Shown: piece by piece, positions 20,870 to 30,703 of the stretch | Numbering within the stretch: the stretch's first letter is position 1 | Layout: each line of letters opens with the position of its first letter | Source: Mesorhizobium sp. J428 | Lineage (GTDB): Bacteria; Pseudomonadota; Alphaproteobacteria; Rhizobiales; Rhizobiaceae | Assembly (NCBI RefSeq): GCF_024699925.1 | Contig: NZ_JAJOMX010000001.1 | Coordinates: 1,526,001 to 1,590,000, forward strand | Length of the DNA: 64,000 nt | Direction: 5' to 3' | Notes under the pieces: generated by a model | Told to the model about the DNA's origin: nothing | The model's database searches: none | The model's input: the letters and a program-made list of their open reading frames with translations, nothing else | Made by a program: the position numbers and the translations under genes

Positions 20870-22797
20870 GACGCGGCCTCCAGGACGAGCTCCTCGGCGC
20901 GGATGCAGCGGACCAGCCGGTCGGCGCCCGTAAGCGGGATATGCCGGTCGCAGGCGGCGATCCTGAAGTCGCACCGGTTTGAGAAGCGGCAGCCCACCGG
21001 CCAGGCGCCGGGGCGCGGCACGCTGCCGCGAATGGTGGGCAGCGGCGGATTGCGGTCGGAGGCGTGCGGCATCGCCGTCAGGAGGCCGCGCGTATAGGGG
21101 TGGCGCGGCCTGGCGAACAGCCGGCCGACCTCGGCCATCTCGACCATCTCGCCGGCATACATGACGCTGATGCGGTCGCAGATGTCGGCGGCGACGGCGA
21201 GGTCGTGCGTGACGAAGAGGATCGCCATGCCGAACTCCTCCTGCAGGTCGCGGAAGAGATCGAGGATTTCCTGCTGCACGGTTACGTCGAGCGCGGTGGT
21301 GGGCTCGTCGGCGATCAGCAGCGAGGGGTTGCAGCTCAGCGCCCGGGCGATCGCGATGCGCTGCGCCATGCCGCCGGAAAGCTCGTGCGGGAAGGCGCGT
21401 GCACGCTCCTGCGGCCGCGGGATGCCGACGCGGTGGATCAGCGCGACCGTCTGCTCCCACGCCTCCTTCTGCGACAGTCCCTTCTTGGCGCGCAGTACCT
21501 CGGCGATTTGGCTGCCGACAGTGAAGGCCGGGTTGAGGCTGGTCGTCGGGTCCTGGAACACCATCGCGACCTCGTTGCCGCGGACCTCCTCCATCTGGCG
21601 CGGCGGCAGCGCGCGCAGGTCCCTGCCGTTCAGGACGATCGAGCCGCGCGTCGTGCGCAGCGCAACGCTCGTCAGCCCGAGGATGGCCAGCCCGGTCAGG
21701 GTCTTGCCGCTGCCGGATTCGCCGACGAGTCCCAGCGTCTCGCCCTTCGCGATGGAGAGGGAGAGGTTGGAGATGAGCGGCAGCCCCTCTCCGTCGGCCG
21801 AAGACAGCGCCACCTGAAGACCCTCGACACGCAGCACCTCGTTGGCGCGCGGGGGCGGAAGCGGACTGTCCGGCACGGAGGCGGCGACCGCCGCCTCGAC
21901 GCGCGGCGACGCGGCCCGGGGCTTCGCCGCCACCGCGACGCCGCGGCCGATCGAATCACGGATCACGTCGCCGATCAGGTTGACCGACAGCACCGTCGCG
22001 ATGATGGCGATGCCGGGCGGAATGGCGAGGAACCAGTGCAGGTCCATGTACGCGGCGGCGGTGCTGAGCATCGTGCCCCAGCTCGCGTCCGGCGGCTGCA
22101 CGCCGAGCCCGATGAAGGAGAGCCCGGCCTCGGCCAGCAGCACGGCGCCGACGGTCAGCGTGATCTGCACGATCAGCGGCGGGGCGATGTTCGGGAAGAT
22201 GTGACGCAGAAGGATGCGGCCGTCCGATGCGCCGATGACGCGCGCCGAGCGTACATAGACCTCTTCGCGCTCGGCCAGCACCACGCCGCGCGCGAGCCGC
22301 AGGAAGGACGTCGAGAACAGGATGCCGAGCGCCACCATCGCCTTGTGCAGCCCCGTGCCGAGGAGGGCGAGGATGACGATCGCGACCATGATGCCGGGGA
22401 TCGAGACGATCGCCTCGACGATGCGCATGACGATCCAGTCCCACCAGCCGCCGCGGTAGCCGATGAAGAGGCCGAGCGGCACGCCGATGAGCACGGCGAT
22501 CGAGGTGCCCTCGGCGGCGGCGATGACCGCGATCCGGCAGCCATAGATGAGGCGCGACAAGACATCGCGACCGAGGTCGTCCGTGCCGAGCCAGTGCTGC
22601 GCCGAGGGGCCCTGCAACGACTGGATCAGGTTCTGCTTGAGCGGATCGTAAGGGACGATCACATCGGCGAAGATCGCAAGGAACACGAGCAAGGCGAGGA
22701 TCGCGCCCGCGACTGCGATGATGGCAAAGGAGCCGCCAGCCAGCCGTCGCGACCGCCGCGGACGCGTCGCCGGGGTTTGGGTGGACAGGGTGCTCAA
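20866..22797 (-). CDS. Fused DppC-like permease and DppD-like ATPase
   Basis: This 643-aa protein joins two normally separate importer subunits. Residues 1-285 are a DppC permease with an N-terminal membrane segment, the QHWLGTDDLGRDVLSRL motif and an EAA loop (about 183-203, IGASDGRILLRHIFPN). Residues 286-318 are an Ala/Pro-rich linker. Residues 319-643 are a DppD ATPase with Walker A GESGSGKT (359-366), FQDPTTSLNPAF, LSGGMAQRIAIA, DEPTTALD and a C-terminal Cys motif (GCRFSNRCDFRIAACDRH). There is no stop or frame break between them. The start overlaps the DppB stop (ATGA). Confidence 0.93.
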   Translation of the reverse strand: MSTLSTQTPATRPRRSRRLAGGSFAIIAVAGAILALLVFLAIFADVIVPYDPLKQNLIQSLQGPSAQHWLGTDDLGRDVLSRLIYGCRIAVIAAAEGTSIAVLIGVPLGLFIGYRGGWWDWIVMRIVEAIVSIPGIMVAIVILALLGTGLHKAMVALGILFSTSFLRLARGVVLAEREEVYVRSARVIGASDGRILLRHIFPNIAPPLIVQITLTVGAVLLAEAGLSFIGLGVQPPDASWGTMLSTAAAYMDLHWFLAIPPGIAIIATVLSVNLIGDVIRDSIGRGVAVAAKPRAASPRVEAAVAASVPDSPLPPPRANEVLRVEGLQVALSSADGEGLPLISNLSLSIAKGETLGLVGESGSGKTLTGLAILGLTSVALRTTRGSIVLNGRDLRALPPRQMEEVRGNEVAMVFQDPTTSLNPAFTVGSQIAEVLRAKKGLSQKEAWEQTVALIHRVGIPRPQERARAFPHELSGGMAQRIAIARALSCNPSLLIADEPTTALDVTVQQEILDLFRDLQEEFGMAILFVTHDLAVAADICDRISVMYAGEMVEMAEVGRLFARPRHPYTRGLLTAMPHASDRNPPLPTIRGSVPRPGAWPVGCRFSNRCDFRIAACDRHIPLTGADRLVRCIRAEELVLEAAS

Positions 22798-23738
22798 GAC
22801 GGACGGGCCTTGGGATTGAGGAAGCCGTAGACGATGTCAGTGGCGAGCTGAACCAGCACGACGAGGCCGACCATGACCAGGACGAGCCCCTGGATCATCG
22901 GGATGTCCTGCTGGCGCACCGCCGTGATGGCGAGCGTGCCGAGGCCGTTGATGGCGAAGACCTGCTCCACGATCAGCGCGCCGCCGAGCAGCACGGTGAT
23001 CTGGAAGGACAGAATGGCGACGACCGGCACCATGGCATTGGTGAGCGCGTGCCGCAGGATCACCCGCCGCGACGACAGGCCCTGTGCGCGGGCCGCGCGG
23101 ATGTAGTCCTGCTGCAGCACGCCGACCATCGCCGAACGGACCTGGCGCGCGATGGCCGCGCTGGACGACAGACCCAGCGCCAGCGCCGGCAGGGTCACGC
23201 TGCGCAGCCATTCCCAGGGCGAGGTTGAGATCGGCGTGAAGCCCGTCGCAGGAAAGAGGCGCAGGTTCACCGCGAAGATCGCGACGAGCAGGAGGCCGAA
23301 CCAGAAGTTCGGGATCGCCTGTCCGATGGTCGCCCCGACCGTGGCCAGCCTGTCGACCCACGAGCGGGGCCTCAGTGCCGCGGCCACCCCCGCCGCGATG
23401 CCGACCATGACGGCGATCAGGGCGGAGACGGCGGTCAGCGAGAGCGTCACGGGAAGCCGCTGCATCACGGCCGACGAGACGCTGACGCTGTTGAAGAAGG
23501 AGGTGCCCAGGTCGCCCTGGACGGCGCGGCCCAGCCACTGGAAATAGCGCACGACCACGGGCTCGTTGAGCCCGAGCCGCTCGCGCACCATCTCATACTG
23601 CTCCTGGGTGCCGGTGTCGCCGATGATCAGATCCACCGGATCGCTCGGCAGCATGGACGTGAACGAGAACGTCAGCACCGAGACGATGAACAGGAGCGGC
23701 ACCAGCGCAGCCAGCCGCTGTAGAACGAGTCTGAACAC
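22794..23738 (-). CDS. Peptide ABC transporter permease (DppB-like)
   Basis: The 314-aa inner-membrane permease has an N-terminal membrane segment (LAALVPLLFIVSVLTFSF), the family motif SDPVDLIIGDTGTQEQYE, six predicted spans and the EAA-type loop RAARAQGLSSRRVILRHAL. It pairs with the permease half of the fused protein downstream. Confidence 0.93.
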   Translation of the reverse strand: MFRLVLQRLAALVPLLFIVSVLTFSFTSMLPSDPVDLIIGDTGTQEQYEMVRERLGLNEPVVVRYFQWLGRAVQGDLGTSFFNSVSVSSAVMQRLPVTLSLTAVSALIAVMVGIAAGVAAALRPRSWVDRLATVGATIGQAIPNFWFGLLLVAIFAVNLRLFPATGFTPISTSPWEWLRSVTLPALALGLSSSAAIARQVRSAMVGVLQQDYIRAARAQGLSSRRVILRHALTNAMVPVVAILSFQITVLLGGALIVEQVFAINGLGTLAITAVRQQDIPMIQGLVLVMVGLVVLVQLATDIVYGFLNPKARPS

Positions 23739-23750
23739 GAAGCCTCTTTG

Positions 23751-25265
23751 TCAGTTGGCTTTGAGGCCGCGCAGATTGATCGAATCCTCGCCGTAGCGAT
23801 AGACCACTGTCGGATTGCTCGCGGTCTTTTCGCTGACGCCGATCAGGATCGGCGCATTGGTGACGAAGATCAGGAAGGCCTCCTCCGCGAGCTGCTGCGC
23901 CATCTTCCGGTAGACCGGCGCCCGCACGTCGGTCTCGACGGAGCTCAGCCCTTCCTTGGCGAGCGTCAGCAGCGTGTCGCTGGGCTTGGCCTTGAACGGG
24001 TTGTAGGCCGCATCCTCGTAGATGTAGCGCAACGCGAGGAACTTCGGATCGGTGATCGTGTTCCAGACGAGGTTGGTGGCCGGGAAGTTCGTCGTCCGGC
24101 TGACGCGGGCGAGCGTGCCCGGCTCCTGCGGCACGATGTTCATCGTGATGCCGATTTCCTTGAAGAAGCCGGCCAGCGCCTCGAGCCGCGACTGGTAGAT
24201 CGGGATGGACGGCATGTCGAAGGTGAACCCGTCGGGGAACTTCGACTGCGCCATCAGCTCCTTGGCCTTCTCGACATTGTAATCATAGACCCCTTCCAGC
24301 GAAGGCTCGTAGGCCCAGTCGCCCTTGCCATAGGGCTGGAACGACTTCGCCGCGAGGCCGAACTGGATCGCCTTGTTGAAGCCCTCGCGGTCGATCGCCA
24401 GCGCCATCGCCTTGCGCACCAGCGGATCGGCAAAGGCCGGAACGACCGTGCCTTCGCGGTCGGAGATGATGACATGGTAGTTCAGGCCGCCATTGTTGCG
24501 GATGAGCTTCAGGTCGGGCGTGCGGTCGATGATCGCCGCCTGCGGGTTGGACAGCCAGTTGCCGGCGTCGATCTGGCCGGTCTTCAGCGCGTTGAGGCGC
24601 GCGGTGTCGTCCGGAATCTCCCAGACCTCGTAGCGCGCAAGGCCGATCTTGTCCTTGTCCCAGTAGGTCGGGTTCGGCAGGTAGATGCGCACTTCGCCTT
24701 CGCGCGATTCTTCCTTCTTGTAGACGTAGGGACCGGTGCCGACCGGATTGCGGTCGAGGGCCGGATCGGCGATCGCGGCCGGCGCGATCATCATGCCGCC
24801 CGTGTAGCAGAGACTGTCGATGATGGCCGGATCGAACTCCTTGAGCCTGATCTTCAGCGTATGCTCGTCGGCCGCTGAGGCGGCCTCGACGGTCTTGAGA
24901 CCTTCGATGATGCCGAGCTTCACACCCCGGTTTATGTTTGCCGCAGCGGCTTCGGCGTTGAACGGCTCGCCGTTCGAGAACGTGACGCCTTCGCGGAGCG
25001 TGATCGTGACGTCGAGTCCGTCTACCTTGTAGCCAGTGGCCAGAAGCGGCTGGACCTCGCCTTTGGGGCCCTTTTCGAACAGGGATTCATAGACGGGCCG
25101 CAGGAAGGGCACGCCGCTGCCGCTCTGCTGCTGCGGGTCCATGGTGATGAGCTTCACCTGCTCCGCATATTTGAATATACCACTGCCCTGTGCCCAGGCC
25201 GGCGTTCCGGCGAGCCCCAGCGCGACTGCGGCGACAAGCGCCGACCCTGCGATCCACTTCCTCAT
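23751..25265 (-). CDS. Peptide/nickel-type ABC substrate-binding protein
   Basis: The 504-aa periplasmic solute-binding protein (family SBP_bac_5) has a signal peptide (GSALVAAVALGLAGTPAWAQ). Family landmarks include FLRPVYESLFE, TITLREGVTFSNGEPFNAE and PVGTGPYVYKKEE. ATG 25265 is chosen because the signal peptide begins there. The ligand is unknown; peptides, opines or glycosides are common for this family in rhizobia. It is the first transport gene of the operon, 12 bp before the permease. Confidence 0.9.
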   Translation of the reverse strand: MRKWIAGSALVAAVALGLAGTPAWAQGSGIFKYAEQVKLITMDPQQQSGSGVPFLRPVYESLFEKGPKGEVQPLLATGYKVDGLDVTITLREGVTFSNGEPFNAEAAAANINRGVKLGIIEGLKTVEAASAADEHTLKIRLKEFDPAIIDSLCYTGGMMIAPAAIADPALDRNPVGTGPYVYKKEESREGEVRIYLPNPTYWDKDKIGLARYEVWEIPDDTARLNALKTGQIDAGNWLSNPQAAIIDRTPDLKLIRNNGGLNYHVIISDREGTVVPAFADPLVRKAMALAIDREGFNKAIQFGLAAKSFQPYGKGDWAYEPSLEGVYDYNVEKAKELMAQSKFPDGFTFDMPSIPIYQSRLEALAGFFKEIGITMNIVPQEPGTLARVSRTTNFPATNLVWNTITDPKFLALRYIYEDAAYNPFKAKPSDTLLTLAKEGLSSVETDVRAPVYRKMAQQLAEEAFLIFVTNAPILIGVSEKTASNPTVVYRYGEDSINLRGLKAN

Positions 25266-25366
25266 CCTGGCCCTCCCAGCCTGCAAGGCGCCACGCCTGG
25301 CGGCGCCCGTTTCAAAGCCTAGGCCCGACTTCACATTAGGGGCACTTATTTCTTCTAAACCGATCC

Positions 25367-26302
25367 TTAATCCTGGCTTAAGGCGGGTTGGGTAACCCGC
25401 GCCCATTCCGCCTCCATCCGGCGCAGTTCCTGAAGGAAGTAATCGTAGAGCTGTTGGGCCGGCCGCGAGAGCGGCCGCTGCGCCGGCACGATCATCGCCA
25501 CATCCACCTGCATCTCCGGAGAAGCGATCGGATTGACGGTGACGCGCCCTCGCCCCAGCTCCTGCAGGCCGATCCAGAACGGCAGGATGGACGACCAGTC
25601 GGTCTGGCTGACGAATTCGAACCCTGCCGACATGCTGTCGATGGATATCTTCCGCTCGACGACGATCTGGCCGCTGATGATGGCGTCTTCGATCTTCGGG
25701 CGCAGGCTGTTGGCCGCCGACGGGACGAAGAGCTTCAGCGGCGCGAGATTGTCGAGGCGGACCGGGCGCATCGACGTCAGTCCGCGGCGGACGCCGGAGA
25801 TCAGCGACACGGGGAAACGGCCTATGTGCGTCGCGGCCAGACCGAGCTGCTTGCGGGCGAACTGCCCGACATAGAAATCGAGCCCGCCGGCCGAGGTTTC
25901 CGACAGCAGCAGGTCCGCCGTTCCGCTGGCGATGTCGATGTCGATGCGGGGGAACTCGCGTGTGAAGCGCGCCAGCGCCTGCGGCAGGATCGAGCGGGCA
26001 ATGCCCGGCGCGAAGCCCGCGGAGACCGAGCCGCTCAGGCCGGCCTTGAAATCCTGCAGCTCGATCTCAGCTTCGGAAACGGCCTTCAGCACCGCCAGGC
26101 ACCTGTCGTAGAAGCGGCTGCCCGCCGCCGTCGGCCTGACGCCGCGCGAGGTCCGCTCGAACAGGCGCGTGCCCAGGCGCGCCTCGAGCGCGCTCATCTG
26201 CTGGCTCACGCCCGGCGCAGTGCAGTTCAGCCGCTCGGCGGCGCCGCTGAGCGAACCCGTCTCGCAGGCGGCGACGAAATAGCGGATCTGCCTCAGGTCC
26301 AT
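25367..26302 (-). CDS. LysR-family transcriptional regulator
   Basis: The 311-aa regulator has an N-terminal winged HTH (RQIRYFVAACETGSLSGAAERL, then CTAPGVSQQMSALEARLGTRLFERT) and a C-terminal effector-binding domain. It lies upstream of the peptide transporter genes on the same strand and is divergent from the CoA transferase, so it probably controls one or both through the 26303-26607 region. Confidence 0.92.
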   Translation of the reverse strand: MDLRQIRYFVAACETGSLSGAAERLNCTAPGVSQQMSALEARLGTRLFERTSRGVRPTAAGSRFYDRCLAVLKAVSEAEIELQDFKAGLSGSVSAGFAPGIARSILPQALARFTREFPRIDIDIASGTADLLLSETSAGGLDFYVGQFARKQLGLAATHIGRFPVSLISGVRRGLTSMRPVRLDNLAPLKLFVPSAANSLRPKIEDAIISGQIVVERKISIDSMSAGFEFVSQTDWSSILPFWIGLQELGRGRVTVNPIASPEMQVDVAMIVPAQRPLSRPAQQLYDYFLQELRRMEAEWARVTQPALSQD

Positions 26303-26607
26303 CGCTGCATCCGGTATTAGTAAAACATAACGCTACCGTCAGCATATTTAACTACTGCTGACAGCGCCAGCCGCCTTATGTTCCGACGGCGTGACGCGCC
26401 AGGATAGCGCGACAGACGCGGAGAGCGACACGTCCGAGGTCCACGGCAGCATGATCCCACAGCAACGTCAGATCCTCGCCGGCCACCGGAGATCGATGCG
26501 CGCGGACGGATACTCGGCCTGCGCACGCCTCGTGCCACGGGGCAGGACCGCCCGCAGGACATGCCCGATCGCATCGGGAAACGTGCATGAAAGCCGGGGA
26601 GAAGACG
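26303..26607. promoter_or_regulatory. Divergent promoter region, LysR / CoA transferase
   Basis: 305 bp without a gene. The LysR-proximal end is AT-rich (AGTAAAACATAACG, then AGCATATTTAACTACTGCT), as expected for its promoter and a LysR site. The rest is GC-rich with no recognisable element. Confidence 0.4.
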
Positions 26608-27792
26608 ATGCTGCCGCTTGAAGGATATCGGGTGATCGACCTGACCCATGTGCTGGCCGGCCCGTGCGCGACGCATCACCTGCGCTGCCTCGGCGCCGAG
26701 GTCATCAAGGTGGAGCGTCCGGGCAGCGGCGACGCCATGCGCGCGCTCGCCCTGCAGCCGGAGCTCGACGGGCTCCCGCCCGGCTTCCGCGCGCTCAATG
26801 CCGGCAAGAAGTCGGTGGCGGTCGACCTGGCCGACCCGGCCGGACGCCGGGCGATCCTCGATCTCGCCAGAAGCGGGGACATCTTCGTCGAGAATTTCCG
26901 CCCCGGCGTCGCGAAGCGGCTCGGCCTCGGCCCGGAGGACATCAGGAAGGTGCGGCCGGACGTCATCTACTGCTCCATCTCGGGCTGGGGCCAGACCGGC
27001 GAGAACGCCAGCCGGGGCGCCTACGACCATGTCGTCCAGGCCGCCACCGGGATGATGATGATGCAGGGCGGCGGGGAGGACCTGGAGCCGATGAAGGTCG
27101 GCTTCCCTGTGATCGACATCGCCACCGGGATCAGCGCCGCGGAGGCAATCCTGGCCGCGGTCGTGCGTCGGCTGCGCGGCGACAACGGCCCGATCACCAT
27201 CGACGTCTCGATGATCGATTCGGCGCTCTCGCTGATGTCCGGCCCCGCCGCCCAGGTTCTGGCCAGCGGCCTGCCGCCGGGCCGGGTGGGCAATCGCGGC
27301 TTTGTCGGCAGCCCGGGCGCCGAGACCTTCGCCACCTCGGACGGGCATATCTCGGTCGCCGCCAACACGATGGGTCAGTTCGAGGCGCTGTGCCGGCTGC
27401 TCGGTCGTCCAGAACTCGCCGGCCCGCCCTACATACCCGCGGGCCTCGCCAGCGCAGCCTTCCTGGCGAATGCGGCGACCGACGAACTGCGCGGCGAACT
27501 GCGCGCCGCCTTCGCTGTCGCCAGCGCGGCGGAGCTGGAAACCCGGCTCAACGCGGCGAACGTTCCGGCCGCGCGCGTGCGCGACCTGCAGGAATTCCTG
27601 CGCGACCTCTATCCGAGGACGCCGGGCATCCCGGTCGACGGCGAGCCGCTCGCCTTCGGCCCCGCCTTCCGCCAGGAAGGAGCGGAGCGCCCGTCGCTGC
27701 CGCCCGCGCCGCGGCTGGGACAGGATGCGGACATGCTGACCGCATCCGCCAGATCTCAGGCGAGGTCGCCGGGCGACATCTCCCGGACCTGA
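26608..27792 (+). CDS. CaiB/BaiF-family CoA transferase
   Basis: This 394-aa family III CoA transferase moves CoA between carboxylic acids through an aspartyl-CoA intermediate. The nucleophile is D170 in FPVIDIATGISAAEAI. The N-terminal LDL-type start (GYRVIDLTHVLAGPCATHHL) and ENFRPGVAKRLGL are also typical. ATG 26608 is preceded by GGGGAGAAG at good spacing and is preferred to ATG 26587. The C-terminus after RLGQDAD is unusual for the family, which may mean a late frame error. The substrate is unknown. Confidence 0.9.
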   Translation: MLPLEGYRVIDLTHVLAGPCATHHLRCLGAEVIKVERPGSGDAMRALALQPELDGLPPGFRALNAGKKSVAVDLADPAGRRAILDLARSGDIFVENFRPGVAKRLGLGPEDIRKVRPDVIYCSISGWGQTGENASRGAYDHVVQAATGMMMMQGGGEDLEPMKVGFPVIDIATGISAAEAILAAVVRRLRGDNGPITIDVSMIDSALSLMSGPAAQVLASGLPPGRVGNRGFVGSPGAETFATSDGHISVAANTMGQFEALCRLLGRPELAGPPYIPAGLASAAFLANAATDELRGELRAAFAVASAAELETRLNAANVPAARVRDLQEFLRDLYPRTPGIPVDGEPLAFGPAFRQEGAERPSLPPAPRLGQDADMLTASARSQARSPGDISRT

Positions 27793-27898
27793 AACACCGG
27801 ACGCGCCCGCTCTCTGTTGAATATCCGTGCTGAGGTGCTGGTGCGCTCCGGCTGAAACGCCGGTTCGTTCCGACCTGGATGACGGCTCGCGTTGGACT

Positions 27899-28003
27899 TA
27901 GTCCGGGCGCAATGTGACCCTGTTCAGGACCGGCGGGCCATCCTATCTCGACATCCTCACCAGCCGCCTTTCGCGGCTGGAAAAGGAAACCGGCCGGCCT
28001 TAA
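27899..28003 (+). pseudogene. Possible C-terminal gene remnant
   Basis: An open frame ending TAA at 28001 reads VTLFRTGGPSYLDILTSRL then SRLEKETGRP, which looks like the natural end of an enzyme, but the frame stops upstream at 27899 and has no start. It may be the decayed tail of a gene lost between the CoA transferase and the aldehyde dehydrogenase. The 27793-27898 flank shows nothing else. Confidence 0.25.
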
Positions 28004-28044
28004 AGCTTCGGGCCGTCGCGGCACACAACACGCAGGATTGAGAG

Positions 28045-29481
28045 ATGATCGAAAAGCGCCAGTTCTACATCGACGGACAATGGATCGACTCGAGCGGCGG
28101 GACGGCGCTGGACGTCATCGATCCTTCGACCGAGGAGGCTTGCGCCACGATCGTGCTCGGAACCACCGCCGACACCGACAAGGCCGTCGCCGCCGCCAAG
28201 GCGGCATTTGCGTCGTGGAGCGCGACCGAGCCGTCCGAGCGGCTGGCGCTGGTGAAGCGCATCCTCGAGATCTATCAGCGCCGCGCGGACGACATGGCGG
28301 CCGCGATCAGCCTGGAAATGGGCGCGCCGATCGACCTGGCGCGGACCGAGCAGGTTGGAGCCGGCACCTGGCATATCCAGAACTTCATCGACGCCTTCGA
28401 GGAGTTCGAGTTCCTGCGTCCGGCCGGCAACCGTTCGCCGCAGTCGATGGTGGCCTATGAGCCGGTTGGCGTCGCAGCGCTCATCACGCCGTGGAACTGG
28501 CCGATGAACCAGGTCGCGCTGAAGGTGATCCCGGCGTTGCTCGCGGGCTGCACCATGGTGCTGAAGCCCTCCGAGATCGCACCGCTGTCGTCGATGCTGT
28601 TCGCTGAGATCGTTGACGAGGCAGGCGCCCCGGCAGGCGTGTTCAACCTGGTCAACGGCGACGGCGCGGGCGTGGGAACGCGGCTGTCGACGCATCCGGA
28701 TGTCGACATGGTCTCCTTCACCGGCTCGACCCGTGCGGGCATCGCCATCACCAAGGCGGCTGCGGACAGCCTGAAGAAGGTCTGCCTCGAACTCGGCGGC
28801 AAGGGCGCGAACCTCGTCTTCGCCGATGCCGGCGCCAAGGCGGTCGAGCGCGGCGTGAAGCGCTGCTTCAACAATTCCGGCCAGTCCTGCAACGCACCGA
28901 CCCGCATGCTGGTCGAGCGTCCGTTCTACGACGAGGCGGTGGAGATCGCCCGCAGGATGGCCGACGCGACGCAGGTGGCCTCCGCGCACCAGGCCGGCCC
29001 GCACATCGGCCCGGTCGTCTCCGCGACGCAGTTCGAGAAAATCCAGGAGCTGATTGCCGCCGGCATCGACGAAGGCGCGCGTCTCGTCTCGGGCGGTCTC
29101 GGCCGCCCGAGCGACCTGAACCGCGGCTATTTCGTGCGGCCGACGGTCTTCGCCGACGTGGTTCCGGGCATGCGGATCGAGAAGGAAGAGATCTTCGGGC
29201 CTGTGCTGTCGATCCTGCCGTTCGACAGCGAGGAAGAAGCCGTCTCGATCGCCAACGACACGCAGTATGGCCTGACCAACTACGTGCAGACCGGCGACAA
29301 CGACCGCGCCAACCGCCTCGCGCGACGCCTGCGCGCCGGCATGGTCGAGATGAACGGCATGTCGCGCGGCCCGCAAGCCTTCTTCGGCGGCGTCAAGGCA
29401 TCGGGCCGGGCGCGCGAAGGCGGCCACTGGGGCATCGAGGAGTTCCTCGACTCCAAGGCTGTCTCCGGCTGGAACGCCTGA
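28045..29481 (+). CDS. NAD(P)-dependent aldehyde dehydrogenase
   Basis: The 478-aa enzyme oxidises an aldehyde to the acid. Catalytic residues are all present: N151 in TPWNWP, E249 in LELGGKG and the nucleophile C282 in NSGQSCNAPTR. The length and sequence fit the group often annotated as aldehyde dehydrogenase family with broad substrates. Alone in its transcription unit; a GC hairpin follows. The physiological aldehyde is not evident. Confidence 0.92.
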   Translation: MIEKRQFYIDGQWIDSSGGTALDVIDPSTEEACATIVLGTTADTDKAVAAAKAAFASWSATEPSERLALVKRILEIYQRRADDMAAAISLEMGAPIDLARTEQVGAGTWHIQNFIDAFEEFEFLRPAGNRSPQSMVAYEPVGVAALITPWNWPMNQVALKVIPALLAGCTMVLKPSEIAPLSSMLFAEIVDEAGAPAGVFNLVNGDGAGVGTRLSTHPDVDMVSFTGSTRAGIAITKAAADSLKKVCLELGGKGANLVFADAGAKAVERGVKRCFNNSGQSCNAPTRMLVERPFYDEAVEIARRMADATQVASAHQAGPHIGPVVSATQFEKIQELIAAGIDEGARLVSGGLGRPSDLNRGYFVRPTVFADVVPGMRIEKEEIFGPVLSILPFDSEEEAVSIANDTQYGLTNYVQTGDNDRANRLARRLRAGMVEMNGMSRGPQAFFGGVKASGRAREGGHWGIEEFLDSKAVSGWNA

Positions 29482-29498
29482 TCCAGGCGTGAACCCTC

Positions 29499-29523
29499 TC
29501 CGCGCCGGCTCGTCCGGCGCGGA
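29499..29523 (+). terminator. GC hairpin downstream of the aldehyde dehydrogenase
   Basis: A perfect 10-bp stem TCCGCGCCGG / CCGGCGCGGA with a CTCGT loop lies 17 bp after the stop codon. There is no T-tract, so it may be a weak terminator or an mRNA 3' stabiliser. Confidence 0.5.
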
Positions 29524-29947
29524 ACCTCAACGACATCCGACAAGCGCAGATAGAGCGGACCGTTTGCCGCTCGGCTAGAAATCCCGCTTCAGCGGACAGC
29601 GCTTGCGCCGCCGCCCCCCGCGCATTTGGCGGCCGCGGTGACCAGGCAGTCCGCGCCAGCGCCGCCGTGTAGGGCGCGCCGTTCCCCATGGCCTCATCTC
29701 GCCGCAACTACGGGAGTAGCCTCACCGATAGTGTCCGGGCTTGCGAAAGCCATGGCTTGTCCTTAGGTTTCCGGGAGCGCTCCGCGTGCACCGTAATTCT
29801 ACTGTATTGAACGGGCGGGAGGGCCAAATAGTCTGACGACGCCGGCCAACGGCCAAGGGCGAATGCCTCGGGAGGAGACATGTCGGATTTTATGGGCGCT
29901 CGGCGTCCGCGAGCGCTATTGTATCGGCCAATGGGCGTGTCGTATCG
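29524..29947. promoter_or_regulatory. Upstream region of the Liv operon
   Basis: About 420 bp with no convincing gene. It holds the presumptive promoter of the livGFJHM operon; the AT-richer part at 29790-29850 is the likely site. A short frame begins at ATG 29881 after GGGAGGAGAC but has no recognisable product. Confidence 0.35.
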
Positions 29948-30703
29948 ATGAGCGGGGACACAATCCTCGAGGCGTCCGGCCTGACCAAGGAATTCAAGGG
30001 CTTCGTCGCCGTCAACAATGTCGATCTGAAGGTGAGGCGCGGCTCGATCCATGCGCTGATCGGACCGAACGGCGCCGGTAAGACGACCTGTTTCAACCTG
30101 CTGACGAAGTTCCTGCAGCCGACCCGCGGCTCGATCCACTATAACGGCCAGGACATCACCGCCATGCAGCCGGCCGACATCGCGCGGCTGGGGCTCGTCC
30201 GCTCCTTCCAGATCTCGGCGGTCTTCCCCAAGATGACTGCGCTGGAGAACGTGCGCATCGCCCTGCAGCGGCGGCGCGGCGACAGTTTCGACTTCTGGCG
30301 CTCGGAAAAGGCGCTGACGGAGTTCGACGACGAGGCGCTCGCGCTGCTGGCCGATGTCGGCCTGACCGACTTCTCCGGGACGCTTGCGGGCGAACTCCCC
30401 TATGGGCGCAAGCGGGCGCTCGAGATCGCCACCACGCTGGCGCTCAATCCGGAAATGCTGCTGCTCGACGAGCCGATGGCCGGCATGACACAGGAAGACA
30501 TCGACCGGATTTCCGCACTCATCCGCCGGATCGCGGCGAACCGCACCATCTTCATGGTCGAGCACAATCTGTCGGTGGTGGCCTCCCTGTCGGACCGCAT
30601 CACCGTTTTGGCGCGCGGCGAGGTCCTGGCAGAGGGCGACTACGCCACCGTGTCCAAGGACCAGCGAGTCATCGAGGCCTATATCGGAGCGGGACATGCC
30701 TGA
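29948..30703 (+). CDS. livG: Branched-chain amino acid/amide ABC ATPase LivG
   Basis: The 251-aa ATPase has Walker A GPNGAGKTT, QISAVFPKMTALENV after the Q-loop, a shortened signature ELPYGRKRALEIA typical of LivG, Walker B MLLLDEPMAGM and H-loop VEHNLSVV. It energises a HAAT-type importer with the four genes that follow. Its end overlaps the livF start. Confidence 0.93.
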   Translation: MSGDTILEASGLTKEFKGFVAVNNVDLKVRRGSIHALIGPNGAGKTTCFNLLTKFLQPTRGSIHYNGQDITAMQPADIARLGLVRSFQISAVFPKMTALENVRIALQRRRGDSFDFWRSEKALTEFDDEALALLADVGLTDFSGTLAGELPYGRKRALEIATTLALNPEMLLLDEPMAGMTQEDIDRISALIRRIAANRTIFMVEHNLSVVASLSDRITVLARGEVLAEGDYATVSKDQRVIEAYIGAGHA

